NCBI GenBank assembly: GCA_002909145.1
Contig: PNQY01000066.1
Span: 1 to 64,000, forward strand
Direction: 5' to 3'
From: Candidatus Thioglobus perditus
GTDB taxonomy: Bacteria > Pseudomonadota > Gammaproteobacteria > PS1 > Pseudothioglobaceae
Length of the DNA: 64,000 nt
In this document: positions 21,069-31,208 of the stretch, piece after piece
Layout: the number at the start of each line of letters is the position of its first letter
How positions within the stretch are numbered: position 1 is the first letter of the stretch
The notes under the pieces: generated by a model
Databases searched by the model: none
Told to the model about the DNA's origin: nothing
Seen by the model: the letters and a program-made list of their open reading frames with translations, nothing else
Position numbers and translations under genes: made by a program

Positions 21069-21929
21069 TTAATTTATTGATTTAAAGTAACGTCCTCTTA
21101 GCATTAATCTAGGGTTGTTCGAGTCGTCAATAAATGCCTCACGTTTGTGTACAACATTATTACAAAGCATGCCTTGACCAGATTGCATTAAATGCTTGAA
21201 GTGATATTGTGTACTGGTGTTTAATAATTTACTTAGACTTTCAAGTGCTGGCTTAATCTCGATAGAATCTAAAAATTTGATATTTTTCTTTCTTTGAGTA
21301 TAGCGCATTGATAGTTGTTGCGTTAGTTCGTCAATAAAAAATATTGCACCAGTTGATTTGGCTCTTCTTGTTTTCCCGTCCTTTTTATGTTCAGGAATAC
21401 TTAGTGCTTGTGGATGAGTAAGGATTTTAGCCACATCTGGGTTTTCCTCTCTAATTAGGATGTAGGCAATTTGCGGGTCAATCCAGTCATTAATCCCTCC
21501 ACTAATAGCCGGGTTTGCACAAAAAAGAGAAAATGATCTAATTCTGTGATCTATATCGTTATAGTATCCGTCCGTATGCCAGCCTATAGCTCTGTTGGTA
21601 TAAGGTATAAACTCAGATTGATTTTTTTCAACTTTTGGAGTTATGTGAGCAAGACTTTGGTCTTGCATATATAAGTGTTTATCTATCTCAACCAAATCAA
21701 ATTGAGCATTAATATTAGTAACCGTTTTTACGTAGTCAGATTGTTTTTGAATATGGAAAAGGGCAAAGTTATTGCTGTTACACAAGAAGCGCACTCTATC
21801 TTTTTCAGATTTTTTTAATTTTAGAGGGTTGTCTATTTCTATTAGACAATCCTCTAGATTGGTTGTGTAATTATTTAGCTTGTTATCACGCCAATATTTA
21901 TAGTCATCCAGTTTACTTAGGATTGACAT
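21069..21929 (-). CDS. TauD/TfdA-like Fe(II)/2-oxoglutarate dioxygenase
   Basis: 286 residues. The iron triad is visible as His118-x-Asp120 (GWHTDGYYND) and His261 (NNVVHKREAF), with an arginine for 2-oxoglutarate in PRLMLRGRY near 274-280. Family members hydroxylate small organic substrates such as taurine. The substrate cannot be told here; no sulfonate or transport gene is adjacent. It lies between yidC (6 nt downstream in the transcript order) and ampD on the same strand, an unusual place for such an enzyme. Confidence 0.75.
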   Translation of the reverse strand: MSILSKLDDYKYWRDNKLNNYTTNLEDCLIEIDNPLKLKKSEKDRVRFLCNSNNFALFHIQKQSDYVKTVTNINAQFDLVEIDKHLYMQDQSLAHITPKVEKNQSEFIPYTNRAIGWHTDGYYNDIDHRIRSFSLFCANPAISGGINDWIDPQIAYILIREENPDVAKILTHPQALSIPEHKKDGKTRRAKSTGAIFFIDELTQQLSMRYTQRKKNIKFLDSIEIKPALESLSKLLNTSTQYHFKHLMQSGQGMLCNNVVHKREAFIDDSNNPRLMLRGRYFKSIN

Positions 21930-21935
21930 GACGCT

Positions 21936-23561
21936 TTAACCGTTAATACGCTTGTTAATAACCCATTGTTGAGCAATAGATAGTACGTTGTTAACCACCC
22001 AGTAAAGTACTAAGCCTGATGGGAACCATAGGAAGAAAATAGTAAATATAAATGGCAACGTCATCATTATTCTAGCCTGCATTGGATCAGGCGGAGCAGG
22101 GTTGAGCTTTTGCTGTACAAACATTGATGCGCCCATAATAATTGGCAAGATGTAGTAGGGGTCTTGTGCCGAAAGATCGGCTAAGTACCAGAACGGAGTT
22201 TGGCGTAATTCAACCATTTCTAGCAACACCCAGTAAAGTGAAATAAATACTGGAATTTGCACTATCACTGGTAAACAGCCAGAAGCAGGATTAACTTTTT
22301 CCTTTTTATACAACTCCATAGTTTTTTGTCCAAGCTTCTGCTTGTCGTCACCATAGGTTTGCTTAATCTTTTCTAATCTCGGGGCTAGTTTGCGCATACC
22401 AGCCATTGAGCGGTATGATTTTTCACTAAGCTTATAGAATGCTAACTTAATTAGGATAGTGAGGATAATGATTGAGTAGCCCCAAGACCCAATAATTGAG
22501 TGTATCCAATTTAGTAGTTCAGATAAAGGTTTAGCAATGATAAAAAGTATACCGTAGTCAACCGTCTTATCTAATCCCGGAGCTACATTATCAATGTGTG
22601 TTTGTTCTTTAGGCCCAATGTATAAAGAATTTACAGGCAACGTGCCAGTAGTTCCAGAGCCAATAGTGGTATTTTGGTTTACTATTGTTAATAGGTGCTT
22701 ATTGTTACTAATTTTTGATGAATAGGTGTGAGTGCCATTGCTATCTGGAATCCATGCTGCAAAGAAATAGTGCTCAATCATTGCCATCCATCCGCCTTTA
22801 GAAGTAGATTTTAGTTGAGAATCAAAATCATCAAACTCAATCTTCTCAAAAACCTCTTGGTCGTCAAATTTTGCACCACCAGTATAAGTAGGCATCATCA
22901 TATTTGATTGATCGAGAGCATTACGTGCAAGCTGAGTATAGCCAGTAATGTTTAATGCGTTGTTTGTAGTATTGGCAACTTGGTAGTCTATATCTACAAC
23001 ATAACTACCTTTTTTAAAGTGATAGTTTTTAGTAACAACAACACCTTGATTGCCTCTCCATGTAAGTGGTACGGTTAAGCTATCTCCTTGCATTTTGTAA
23101 TTACTTTTGCTAGAGCTAAACATTGAGTGATGAGTAGGCATTTGGCCCTGTGGCAACAGTCCGCTTTGTGCTTGAAAGATTTCACCGGATTTATTACTTA
23201 ATAGTTGAAATTTTTGCTCAGAATTTAACTCTACCGGATAATCGTTCAACCAAGCATTTTGTATGGTTCCACCTTTGTGGTTAATTTCTATAGTTAGCAG
23301 GTCAGTTACTACTGTAGTGTAAGGATCTTGGCTTTTGGTTTCAGTAACCGGCAAGTCTGGACTGGTGTTGTTGGTAACAATACTAGGAACATCTACACTT
23401 TGATCAGTGGTTGTTGTATTGTTGTTAATAGTATTAGCAACAATCGGCTGGTTAATAATATTACCATTGGCATCAACAGTGTGGGTAGCTTCCCATCTAT
23501 CCCACAAAAGAAAAATACTTAAGAAGATTGCAATAATGAGAAAGAATTTTTGATTGTCCAT
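21936..23561 (-). CDS. yidC: Membrane protein insertase YidC
   Basis: Inserts and folds inner membrane proteins, with or without SecYEG. 541 residues: an N-terminal membrane helix (about 3-19), a Thr/Asn-rich linker, the large periplasmic beta domain (about 60-330) and five membrane segments from about 345 with LAFYKLSEKSYRSMAGMRKL and NPASGCLPVIVQIPVFISLYWVL. This is the Gram-negative long form. It ends the rpmH-rnpA-yidD-yidC operon. mnmE, which often follows, is instead at 59277. Confidence 0.97.
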   Translation of the reverse strand: MDNQKFFLIIAIFLSIFLLWDRWEATHTVDANGNIINQPIVANTINNNTTTTDQSVDVPSIVTNNTSPDLPVTETKSQDPYTTVVTDLLTIEINHKGGTIQNAWLNDYPVELNSEQKFQLLSNKSGEIFQAQSGLLPQGQMPTHHSMFSSSKSNYKMQGDSLTVPLTWRGNQGVVVTKNYHFKKGSYVVDIDYQVANTTNNALNITGYTQLARNALDQSNMMMPTYTGGAKFDDQEVFEKIEFDDFDSQLKSTSKGGWMAMIEHYFFAAWIPDSNGTHTYSSKISNNKHLLTIVNQNTTIGSGTTGTLPVNSLYIGPKEQTHIDNVAPGLDKTVDYGILFIIAKPLSELLNWIHSIIGSWGYSIIILTILIKLAFYKLSEKSYRSMAGMRKLAPRLEKIKQTYGDDKQKLGQKTMELYKKEKVNPASGCLPVIVQIPVFISLYWVLLEMVELRQTPFWYLADLSAQDPYYILPIIMGASMFVQQKLNPAPPDPMQARIMMTLPFIFTIFFLWFPSGLVLYWVVNNVLSIAQQWVINKRING

Positions 23562-23592
23562 AATTGTTTTTATATACTAATGTTTGGTTAAA

Positions 23593-23808
23593 TTATTTTT
23601 TTGGCACAGGGTCAAACCCGCCATCATGCCAAGGGTGACACTTGCTAATACGTTTGGTGCTTAATTTTATCCCTTTAAAGACCCCATGTTCTTTTATTGC
23701 ATCAAATGAATATTGAGAGCATGTTGGTTGAAAACGACAATTAGACCCCAACAGCGGGCTAATAAATAGCTGATAAAATTTAATTGGAAGTAGCAATAAG
23801 TAGCGCAC
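23593..23808 (-). CDS. yidD: Membrane protein insertion efficiency factor YidD
   Basis: 71 residues with the conserved [20 protein letters not shown] and [12 protein letters not shown] motifs. Helps YidC-dependent insertion. It starts with GTG, whose first base overlaps the rnpA stop (TAGTG), so translation is coupled. Confidence 0.95.
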   Translation of the reverse strand: MRYLLLLPIKFYQLFISPLLGSNCRFQPTCSQYSFDAIKEHGVFKGIKLSTKRISKCHPWHDGGFDPVPKK

Positions 23809-24149
23809 TAGTTATTGGTTATCTTATTAAACAGATTTAGCAAGTCTTTAGATATAATTTGGTTGTTCGCTGGCTTTGAATGCTTTGCCATTATTACAAA
23901 CTCCCAATTGCTTAGAGTATTTTGATTGAGTCTAAAAGCCTCACGCGCAACTCTTTTATATCTGTTTCTATCAACAGCTAAACGCTGAACTTTTTTTGAG
24001 ATAGCTAAACCTAAACGAGGTTTAGGTGAGCTTATTCTTCTTGCAACTATTTGCCAGTATTTACCCTTTGTTATTTTGCCATCATTAAAAATAGCTTTAT
24101 ATTCATAGGGTTTTAAGACTTTTGAGTTCTGATTTAGCCTAAAAGACAC
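23808..24149 (-). CDS. rnpA: Ribonuclease P protein component
   Basis: Protein subunit of RNase P, which matures tRNA 5' ends. 113 residues, basic, with the signature region [29 protein letters not shown] near 45-75. It lies 8 nt after rpmH, the standard order. Confidence 0.95.
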   Translation of the reverse strand: MSFRLNQNSKVLKPYEYKAIFNDGKITKGKYWQIVARRISSPKPRLGLAISKKVQRLAVDRNRYKRVAREAFRLNQNTLSNWEFVIMAKHSKPANNQIISKDLLNLFNKITNN

Positions 24150-24157
24150 TTAAAAAA

Positions 24158-24298
24158 TTAAGCTGCTAAACGCTTACGTCCCTTTTTTCTACGTGCATTA
24201 ATTACTGCACGACCTGCTTTAGTGCTCATTCTCGATCTGAAACCATGTGTGCGTTTACGCTTAATAACACTAGGTTGAAAGGTTCTCTTTTGCTTCAT
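24158..24298 (-). CDS. rpmH: 50S ribosomal protein L34
   Basis: A 46-residue reading on the minus strand, [20 protein letters not shown] and ending GRKRLAA, is a complete L34. It is first in the rpmH-rnpA-yidD-yidC operon. dnaA and an origin, which sit upstream in many bacteria, are absent: the next gene is the divergent dprA. Confidence 0.97.
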   Translation of the reverse strand: MKQKRTFQPSVIKRKRTHGFRSRMSTKAGRAVINARRKKGRKRLAA

Positions 24299-24326
24299 AA
24301 CTAATATCTACCAATAAAATCTTACA

Positions 24327-24355
24327 ATTTTACCATAACTTAAAGTCTATGTCGT
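24327..24355 (-). promoter_or_regulatory. Candidate promoter of rpmH
   Basis: On the minus strand ACGACA (24350-24355), 17-nt spacer, TAAAAT (24327-24332). The -10 is five of six, the -35 four of six. A perfect TTGACA also lies at 24365-24370 but without a good -10 at the right distance. Confidence 0.35.
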
Positions 24356-24467
24356 GTTCTTAGCTGTCAACTAAACTAATGTTTGATACTTATTTACCAG
24401 GTAAATAATTGTAATGCTACAATGTTGTAGCGGTATTATTGTAGATGTTGATATACAGGGTTTTTAA

Positions 24468-25556
24468 ATGGATTTAGTTTATTGGTTAATGTTATTAAAA
24501 GCCCCGCAATTGGGCGTTAAGACATTTTATAAGGCACTTAAGTATTTCGAGTCTCCACAACAGGTTTTTCTTGCTAGCAATAAACAGCGCAAGGATTGTG
24601 GAATATTTAGAAAAGTTACATTGGATTATTTGACAAATGCAGATAAGTCGCTAGTACAAGCAGACATTGACTGGGCTGAAAATCCTCATTGTTGTATCAT
24701 TACTCTGATTGATGATAATTACCCACAGCAGTTAAAAACCATATCTGATCCTCCACCTGTATTGTATGTACGAGGTGATATTGGTTGTTTATCAAAACCA
24801 CAACTGGCTATTGTTGGTAGTCGAAACCCGACCGCTGGAGGCAAGGACAATGCTTATGAGTTTGCAAATAAATTATCAAAATTAGGCTTGGTTATAACTT
24901 CTGGAATGGCAAGCGGCATTGATGCCAAGGCTCATATAGGCGCCTTAGAGGCAAGCGGGCAAACTGTTGCAGTATGTGGAACCGGGCTCGATAGAATCTA
25001 TCCTGCAAGGCATAAGGCGCTCGCACATCAAATTTCATTATCTGGGGCTTTGGTGTCTGAATTCGCAATTGGCACCTCGCCAGTTGCAGCTAATTTTCCG
25101 AGACGCAATCGAATTATTAGCGGGCTTAGTCTTGGGACATTGGTGGTTGAGGCAAGCATCAAAAGTGGCACCATGATTACGGCAAAATTGTCTGTAGAGC
25201 AGTGTAGAGAGGTATTTGCTATACCGAGCTCAATCCACAATCTATTGTCTGCGGGCTGTCATGATTTAATTAAACAAGGCGCTAAGTTGACTGAGAGTAT
25301 TGAAGACATATTAACTGAGTTACAACTAGATTTTGTCGCAAATATTATGGATGAAAAAAAACCTATTAACACAAAAAATGTAGACAAAAAGGGGTCTATG
25401 CTATTAAAATGCCTGAGTTATGATGGGATTACTATTGATAAATTGGTTGAAAAAACCAAACTTAGCCCACAGATAATTACCCAAGAGCTACTTATGCTTG
25501 AATTTGAAAACAAGGTAGCAAAAATAGGCGTATCAAGCTACGCATTAATTAAGTGA
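24468..25556 (+). CDS. dprA: DNA processing protein DprA (Smf)
   Basis: Loads RecA on incoming single-stranded DNA during transformation. 362 residues: a short N-terminal helical domain, the Rossmann-like core with AIVGSRNPTAGG, TSGMASGIDAKAH and FPRRNRIISGLS, and a C-terminal winged-helix part (about 300-362). It is followed by smg and topA, the usual dprA-smg-topA order. With comF at 56071 it is the second competence-related gene here. Confidence 0.95.
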   Translation: MDLVYWLMLLKAPQLGVKTFYKALKYFESPQQVFLASNKQRKDCGIFRKVTLDYLTNADKSLVQADIDWAENPHCCIITLIDDNYPQQLKTISDPPPVLYVRGDIGCLSKPQLAIVGSRNPTAGGKDNAYEFANKLSKLGLVITSGMASGIDAKAHIGALEASGQTVAVCGTGLDRIYPARHKALAHQISLSGALVSEFAIGTSPVAANFPRRNRIISGLSLGTLVVEASIKSGTMITAKLSVEQCREVFAIPSSIHNLLSAGCHDLIKQGAKLTESIEDILTELQLDFVANIMDEKKPINTKNVDKKGSMLLKCLSYDGITIDKLVEKTKLSPQIITQELLMLEFENKVAKIGVSSYALIK

Positions 25557-25562
25557 GATACT

Positions 25563-26051
25563 ATGACAAATAATATTCTTGATGTTCTGACATATATGTT
25601 CGATTATCTTTTTGAGGTGGCAGAGCTTAACGCAGGACATGAAATAGATGACAAGGAATTAAAGGCCCATCTTTCAGACGCTGGGTTCGACTCTGGACGT
25701 ATTAATAAGGCTTTAAGCTGGTTAGAAAATATTGCCGCATTGCAAGACGGGAGCATTAAGCCGCTTGCTGTTACGAATGGCAGTATGCGTATTTATAGTG
25801 ATGCTGAAAAAATAAAGCTTGATGCAAAATCTCGTGGATTTTTATTATTCATGGAGAATATTGGTCAGTTAAGCGCTGATCAGCGTGAAACTATTATTGA
25901 TCAGATTATGTCATTAGGTGATTCTAGTATATCTTTAGATGATCTTAAATGGGTGGTAATGATGGTGCTTGGGAATACCAATGATGGAGATATTTCAGCA
26001 CAATGGTTAGAGTCAATAGTATTTCTAGACGATAATCGCACACTACAATAA
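25563..26051 (+). CDS. smg: Smg family protein (DUF494)
   Basis: 162 residues starting ILDVLTYMFDYLFEVAEL, with the DDLKWVVMMVLGN block near the C-terminus, which marks the Smg/DUF494 family. The molecular role is not established. Its neighbours dprA and topA are the typical ones, and its stop overlaps the topA start (TAATG). Confidence 0.92.
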   Translation: MTNNILDVLTYMFDYLFEVAELNAGHEIDDKELKAHLSDAGFDSGRINKALSWLENIAALQDGSIKPLAVTNGSMRIYSDAEKIKLDAKSRGFLLFMENIGQLSADQRETIIDQIMSLGDSSISLDDLKWVVMMVLGNTNDGDISAQWLESIVFLDDNRTLQ

Positions 26052-28411
26052 TGGCAAATAACCTTGTAATTGTTGAGTCACCTGCTAAAGCCAAAACTAT
26101 TGAAAAATTCCTTGGTAAGGACTATGTGGTTAAGTCCAGCATTGGACATATTAGAGATATGCCTAAAAAAGATATGGGTATCGATATCGAGAATAATTTT
26201 CAACCTACATACGTAGTTAGTACAGATAAGAAAAAAGTTGTTGCTGATTTGAGAAAATCAGTTAAATCGGCAGACACTGTATACCTTGCGACTGATGAGG
26301 ATCGCGAAGGAGAGGCTATTGCTTGGCATTTGCTCGAAGCCTTAAACTTACCTAAAGATACTCCAAGAATAGTATTTCATGAAATTACTAAAGGGGCCAT
26401 TACCAAAGCTATAGTTGAGCCTAGAATGGTGGACTATCATTTGGTTGATGCGCAGCAAGCTCGCCGTATTATTGATCGTTTAGTGGGGTTTGAAATCTCT
26501 CCAGTATTATGGCGCAAAATTTCAGGCGCGCGTTCTGCAGGCAGGGTTCAATCACCAGTAGTTCGCTTAGTGGTTGAGAGAGAAAGAGAAATTACTCGGC
26601 ATGTTGCTAGCAGTACTTACAAGGTTAAGGCAGAACTAGTAAATAATAGCGGTGAGATCTTTGAAGTTAAGTTAAATAAAGATTTTGATGACAAGCAAGA
26701 TGCACTAAATTTTGCTGAAGCATTATTAAGCGAAAGCCTAACAGTAGAGACTATAGAGAAAAAACCTTCTAAGCGCTCACCAAAGGCGCCATTTATCACT
26801 TCAACATTGCAACAAGAAGCATCGCAGAAGTTAGGTTTCTCGGTAAAACAAACTATGACCTTGGCGCAGAATCTATACCGTGAAGGCTCTATTACCTATA
26901 TGCGAACAGATTCATTTACCCTGTCTGAAACTGCAATTGAGGCGGCTGCAAAAGTAATAGAAGAAGAATACGGCAGTGACTATCATCAGGCAAGAAGATA
27001 TAAAACTAAGGACGCTGGCGCACAAGAGGCGCACGAGGCAATCCGGCCAACAGATATGAGCAAGCCAAGTATTTTTGGCATTGATGAGCAAGCGGCAAAA
27101 CTGTACTCGCTTATTTATAAACGCACTTTAGCCTCACAAATGAGTGATGCTAAATTACAAAAAACCCAAGTCAGGGTTAATATCTCCAATAGAGATGAGA
27201 GATTTGTAGCAAATGGTGAGGTTTTGGTATTTCCAGGATTTTTAAGCGTCTATGATTACCTATCTGCTGATGATAAACTGTTGCCAGATTTAAGCGAAGG
27301 AGATTCTTTATCGCTGGAAAGCTTAACTTCTAGAGAGAGTTTCACTCGTGCTAAGCCGCGTTATACTGAGGCCTCATTAGTTAAAAAAATCGAAGAAATG
27401 GGCATTGGTAGACCTTCAACTTTTGCTACTATGGTTTCAACGGTTCAAGACAGGAATTATGTTTCTAAAGAAACACGAGAAGGTTTTGAGCGTGAATATC
27501 AGCTGATTGAAATTAAAGATGGAAAAGTTGTTGAGTCAATACCAAGCGAGGTAGTTGGTGCTGAGAAAAATAAATTATTCCCTACTAATGTTGCTTATTT
27601 ATTAAACGACTTCTTGGTTAAGAATTTTAGCAATATTATTGATTATGAATTTACTGCCAAACTTGAAAGTGATTTTGATACTATAGCGACACAAAACATT
27701 GCATGGCAAGGTGTAGTTAAGAATTTTTACGAGCCTTTTCATAAGCAAATTGAACTAGCCAAAGATATTTCTAGAGAAGAGACTCACGGTATGCGTGAGC
27801 TTGGTACAGATCCAAAAAGTGGCAAACCAGTAACTGTACGTTTTGGTCGTTATGGTGCTTTTGCTCAAATTGGACACAAAGACGATGAGGACAAGCCAGT
27901 ATTTGCATCGTTACGCACTGGCCATGATATCGAAACCATTACTCTTGATGAGGCGTTAGATTTATTTAACATGCCGCGTACTGTGGGCGAAACACAAGAT
28001 GGTTTAACTATTAAGTCAAATTATGGACGTTTTGGTCCATATCTTCAGTATGGCAAAAAATATGTATCTTTAAAGGAAGACACTCCTGAAGATGTTACTT
28101 TAGAAAAGGCGTTGGAGCTCATTGCTGCAAAAGAGAAGTTTGATGCTGAACGTGTTATTAAGACTTTTGAAGACTCTGAAATTCAAGTTCTTAATGGCAG
28201 ATTTGGTCCCTACATATGGAATGGTAAAAAGCGTGGCAAGGGTCAAAAAAATATCACAATTAAAAAAATATTTGGCGACAAAGATCCATCTGATCTTAGT
28301 ATTGAAGAATGTAAAAAAGCCATTTCTGGAAAAATTAAGCCCAAGACTGCCAAGCGTAAAAAGAAAAAAGTCACTAAAAAAACTACCAAGAAGGTTAGTA
28401 AAAAGTCATAG
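26051..28411 (+). CDS. topA: DNA topoisomerase I
   Basis: Relaxes negative supercoils. 786 residues: TOPRIM domain (about 1-140) with DEDREGEA at 82-89, catalytic Tyr283 in ITYMRTDS, and repeated C-terminal FGRYG/FGPY-type modules (about 590-760). The cysteine zinc fingers of E. coli TopA are absent. The tail is Lys-rich (KKKKVTKKTTKKVSKK) and probably binds DNA. It ends the dprA-smg-topA group. Confidence 0.97.
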   Translation: MANNLVIVESPAKAKTIEKFLGKDYVVKSSIGHIRDMPKKDMGIDIENNFQPTYVVSTDKKKVVADLRKSVKSADTVYLATDEDREGEAIAWHLLEALNLPKDTPRIVFHEITKGAITKAIVEPRMVDYHLVDAQQARRIIDRLVGFEISPVLWRKISGARSAGRVQSPVVRLVVEREREITRHVASSTYKVKAELVNNSGEIFEVKLNKDFDDKQDALNFAEALLSESLTVETIEKKPSKRSPKAPFITSTLQQEASQKLGFSVKQTMTLAQNLYREGSITYMRTDSFTLSETAIEAAAKVIEEEYGSDYHQARRYKTKDAGAQEAHEAIRPTDMSKPSIFGIDEQAAKLYSLIYKRTLASQMSDAKLQKTQVRVNISNRDERFVANGEVLVFPGFLSVYDYLSADDKLLPDLSEGDSLSLESLTSRESFTRAKPRYTEASLVKKIEEMGIGRPSTFATMVSTVQDRNYVSKETREGFEREYQLIEIKDGKVVESIPSEVVGAEKNKLFPTNVAYLLNDFLVKNFSNIIDYEFTAKLESDFDTIATQNIAWQGVVKNFYEPFHKQIELAKDISREETHGMRELGTDPKSGKPVTVRFGRYGAFAQIGHKDDEDKPVFASLRTGHDIETITLDEALDLFNMPRTVGETQDGLTIKSNYGRFGPYLQYGKKYVSLKEDTPEDVTLEKALELIAAKEKFDAERVIKTFEDSEIQVLNGRFGPYIWNGKKRGKGQKNITIKKIFGDKDPSDLSIEECKKAISGKIKPKTAKRKKKKVTKKTTKKVSKKS

Positions 28412-28487
28412 CCTCATTATCACACAGTCTTTTTTATAGACTTGCAGGTGTAAAATACAAAGCATTTAATTATAAAGAGTAAACTTT

Positions 28488-28670
28488 ATGCTATTAATTA
28501 GTGAAGTAATGATTGCCAATCCACAAATTGATGATTTTGAGTCGTTGGTGGAGGTGTTAAAGTTGGTGTCAAAATCATCTAATGAAAGGTTTTTTAAGAT
28601 GGATGTTAAGCCTGATTATGCCGATACTCCAGAGAACTGGGAAGACCGTTTAGAAGCGGCATTTTATTAA
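28488..28670 (+). CDS. Small protein of unknown function
   Basis: 60 residues, starting MLLISEVMIANPQIDDFESL and ending ENWEDRLEAAFY. No signal peptide, membrane segment or known motif. AAAGAG lies 7-8 nt before the ATG, and the next gene follows 11 nt later, so both are likely translated from one mRNA. The regular spacing and lack of a strong overlapping frame support it as a real gene. I do not recognise the family. Confidence 0.6.
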   Translation: MLLISEVMIANPQIDDFESLVEVLKLVSKSSNERFFKMDVKPDYADTPENWEDRLEAAFY

Positions 28671-28681
28671 AAGGTGGGACA

Positions 28682-29395
28682 GTGGGATTTAAGTATTTAA
28701 ATAAAGAGCAAAACGTATTTGATGCTGAAGAAGGCGAAGACGTATATGCAAATGAAGAGCAACTGCTAGCAAAGCTGGATTATTTTGAGGCTAAGTTATT
28801 ATCTCAAAATGAAAACACTCCAGTTGAAGACAAAATTAACAATTTATTAGAGATTGGGCGTATTCAAGTTGAGCGTTATAAAGGTGCTGATGCTTGGGAT
28901 AGAGGCTCAAAAGCATTTAATTTAGCAATTGATAACGAATTGTGGGAACTGGCAGTTGAAGCATGTGATGTAATGTTTTTGTCCGAAGGTCCAGATGCCC
29001 TTAAGGCATTGGGTCATGCCCTATGGATAGGCGTTACCTTTCCAATTGACGCAGAAATAACAGTCGCTATGTTGCAGCACTTAGTGGAAGAATCACCTAA
29101 AGGTGCAGATACAAAAGCTTATGCAGCAGCAGTAGCGCACTATATTACCTCTATACGCTGTGGAACAGATGACGACTTAACTTTCTTTGCCTCACAGATG
29201 ATTGCAGCAGTTGCTGATGAGCATTCGCATGTAAGTGATCAATCTACTTTTGATTTATGGCGTAAAACGTTAGAATTAGATAAGCCTGAAGTTTTCTTGA
29301 AAAAATTATCAATAGCAGTTGATCAGTTGGTTGGAGAACAGTGGTGGATTGATAGAGATAAAATTAGAGCCAGGTTGGATGATGAAGGAAAATAA
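28682..29395 (+). CDS. Conserved-looking cytoplasmic protein of unknown function
   Basis: 237 residues, acidic, mainly helical by composition, no signal peptide. It starts with GTG preceded by AAGGTGGGAC and overlaps the trpF start (TAATG), so it is coupled to trpF. Segments such as RIQVERYKGADAWDRGSKAF and LKALGHALWIGVTFPID are distinctive but I cannot name the family. It contains a single Cys pair region (EACDVMF, IRCGTDD) with no metal motif. Function unknown; coupling to tryptophan synthesis is only positional. Confidence 0.75.
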   Translation: MGFKYLNKEQNVFDAEEGEDVYANEEQLLAKLDYFEAKLLSQNENTPVEDKINNLLEIGRIQVERYKGADAWDRGSKAFNLAIDNELWELAVEACDVMFLSEGPDALKALGHALWIGVTFPIDAEITVAMLQHLVEESPKGADTKAYAAAVAHYITSIRCGTDDDLTFFASQMIAAVADEHSHVSDQSTFDLWRKTLELDKPEVFLKKLSIAVDQLVGEQWWIDRDKIRARLDDEGK

Positions 29396-30006
29396 TGAGA
29401 ATTAAGATTTGTGGATTTACCAGTGTGCAGAATGCACAACAGGCTGCTATGCTTGGTATTGATGCAATTGGCTTGGTTTTTTATGAAAAATCTCCTCGTA
29501 ATGTTAGTATTGAAAGCGCATTAGAAATTGTAAGTGCGCTACCTCCATTTGTTAATCGCGTGGGTTTATTTGTTAATGCGAACCCCAGCCTGATTGATGA
29601 GGTTTTGTGCGAGGTTCCTCTTGATACTTTACAGTTTCATGGAGATGAGTTGGCCGCTGAATGCTCGCAGTACTCTATGCCTTTTATTAAAGCTTTAAGA
29701 GTGAACAAAGACACCAACATTATAAAAATGGCTGATGAGTATCATCATGCCAGCGGTCTGTTATTAGATGCCTTTAATCAAGACACTTATGGTGGAACAG
29801 GTGAGAGTTTTGATTGGTCTTTGGCCAAGGCTGATGTTGATTTGCCGATTATTTTAGCTGGCGGGCTTAATCCAGACACTGTAACTAACGCCATTGAACA
29901 AGTGAGGCCATATGCAGTAGATGTCTCTAGTGGGGTTGAGGGTGCAAAAAAAGGCATCAAAGATATAGATAAAATTAAAAAATTTATTAAAAAAGCAAAC
30001 TTATGA
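29395..30006 (+). CDS. trpF: Phosphoribosylanthranilate isomerase
   Basis: Third step from anthranilate in tryptophan synthesis. 203 residues as a TIM barrel, with the N-terminal IKICGFTS (catalytic Cys7), [29 protein letters not shown] and [12 protein letters not shown], and [10 protein letters not shown] near the C-terminus. It overlaps trpB by ATGA. Confidence 0.97.
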   Translation: MRIKICGFTSVQNAQQAAMLGIDAIGLVFYEKSPRNVSIESALEIVSALPPFVNRVGLFVNANPSLIDEVLCEVPLDTLQFHGDELAAECSQYSMPFIKALRVNKDTNIIKMADEYHHASGLLLDAFNQDTYGGTGESFDWSLAKADVDLPIILAGGLNPDTVTNAIEQVRPYAVDVSSGVEGAKKGIKDIDKIKKFIKKANL

Positions 30007-31208
30007 ATAATTACAACTTACCAGACGATAAAGGGCATTTTGAGCAATACGGCGGAGTTTTTATTGCAGAAACCTTGATGACAGCTATTATTGAATTGCA
30101 AGATGCTTATGATAAATATAAAGATGATGAGGATTTTATTCGTGAATTTAAACATGATCTCAAGCATTATGTTGGACGTACAACACCACTATATCATGCG
30201 CAAAATCTGAGCCAAGAGATTGGCGGTGCGCAAATATATTTAAAACGTGAAGACCTTAATCATACTGGTGCGCATAAGATTAATAATACTATTGGCCAGG
30301 CTTTGCTTGCTAAACGTATGGGTAAAACTCGTATTATTGCCGAAACAGGAGCCGGTCAGCACGGTGTAGCAACGGCAACAGTCGCAGCTAGATTGGGCTT
30401 AGAGTGTGTGGTTTATATGGGCGAGGTAGATGTTGCTCGTCAGGCGCTTAATGTGTTTCGCATGAAACTACTTGGGGCTACCGTTATCCCAGTAACTTCA
30501 GGGTCTAGAACTCTAAAAGACGCTCTTAATGAGGCTATGCGTGACTGGGTTACAAACATTGACGATACTTTTTATATTATTGGCACCGTAGCGGGGCCGC
30601 ACCCCTATCCAATGATGGTGCGTGATTTTCAGAGCATTATTGGCAAAGAAGCCAAATCTCAATTTGCCGATCAAGTTGGAGGCCTGCCAGATGCACTTGT
30701 TGCATGTGTAGGTGGAGGCTCAAATGCTATTGGTCTTTTTCATCCATTTATTGACGATAATTCAGTTGCAATTTATGGAGTTGAAGCGGCAGGATACGGT
30801 ATGGAGAAAGGTCCTACAGCGCATGCTGCGCCTTTATGTGCAGGTAGTGTAGGAGTGTTGCACGGCAATCGTACATATCTAATGGAAGATGAGAATGGTC
30901 AGATTATTGAGGGTCACTCAATCTCAGCAGGGCTGGATTACCCAGGTGTTGGACCAGAGCATGCTTATTTGAAGGATTCAGGTCGAGCTCAATATGTGGC
31001 TATTACTGATGAAGAAGCACTTGATGCCTTTCATTTATTAACTAAAGTTGAAGGGATTTTGCCAGCTTTAGAATCTTCTCACGCTGTGGCTTATGGTATT
31101 AAGCTTGCCAAAGAGATGGATAAGGATAAAAACATTATTATCAACCTTTCTGGTCGAGGTGATAAAGACATACACACCATAGCAGAGATTGAAGGTATCG
31201 AATTTTAA
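30003..31208 (+). CDS. trpB: Tryptophan synthase beta chain
   Basis: Joins indole and serine with pyridoxal phosphate. 401 residues with the PLP lysine Lys92 in HTGAHKINN and the phosphate loop VGGGSNAIG. The length is typical. The alpha chain, usually next, is about 9.5 kb away at 40672. Confidence 0.98.
   Translation: MNNYNLPDDKGHFEQYGGVFIAETLMTAIIELQDAYDKYKDDEDFIREFKHDLKHYVGRTTPLYHAQNLSQEIGGAQIYLKREDLNHTGAHKINNTIGQALLAKRMGKTRIIAETGAGQHGVATATVAARLGLECVVYMGEVDVARQALNVFRMKLLGATVIPVTSGSRTLKDALNEAMRDWVTNIDDTFYIIGTVAGPHPYPMMVRDFQSIIGKEAKSQFADQVGGLPDALVACVGGGSNAIGLFHPFIDDNSVAIYGVEAAGYGMEKGPTAHAAPLCAGSVGVLHGNRTYLMEDENGQIIEGHSISAGLDYPGVGPEHAYLKDSGRAQYVAITDEEALDAFHLLTKVEGILPALESSHAVAYGIKLAKEMDKDKNIIINLSGRGDKDIHTIAEIEGIEF

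Noticed and set aside
24299-24467. Replication origin between rpmH and dprA
   Set aside because: rpmH often borders dnaA/oriC, but no TTATCCACA-type box or AT-rich unwinding repeats are present, and dnaA is absent.
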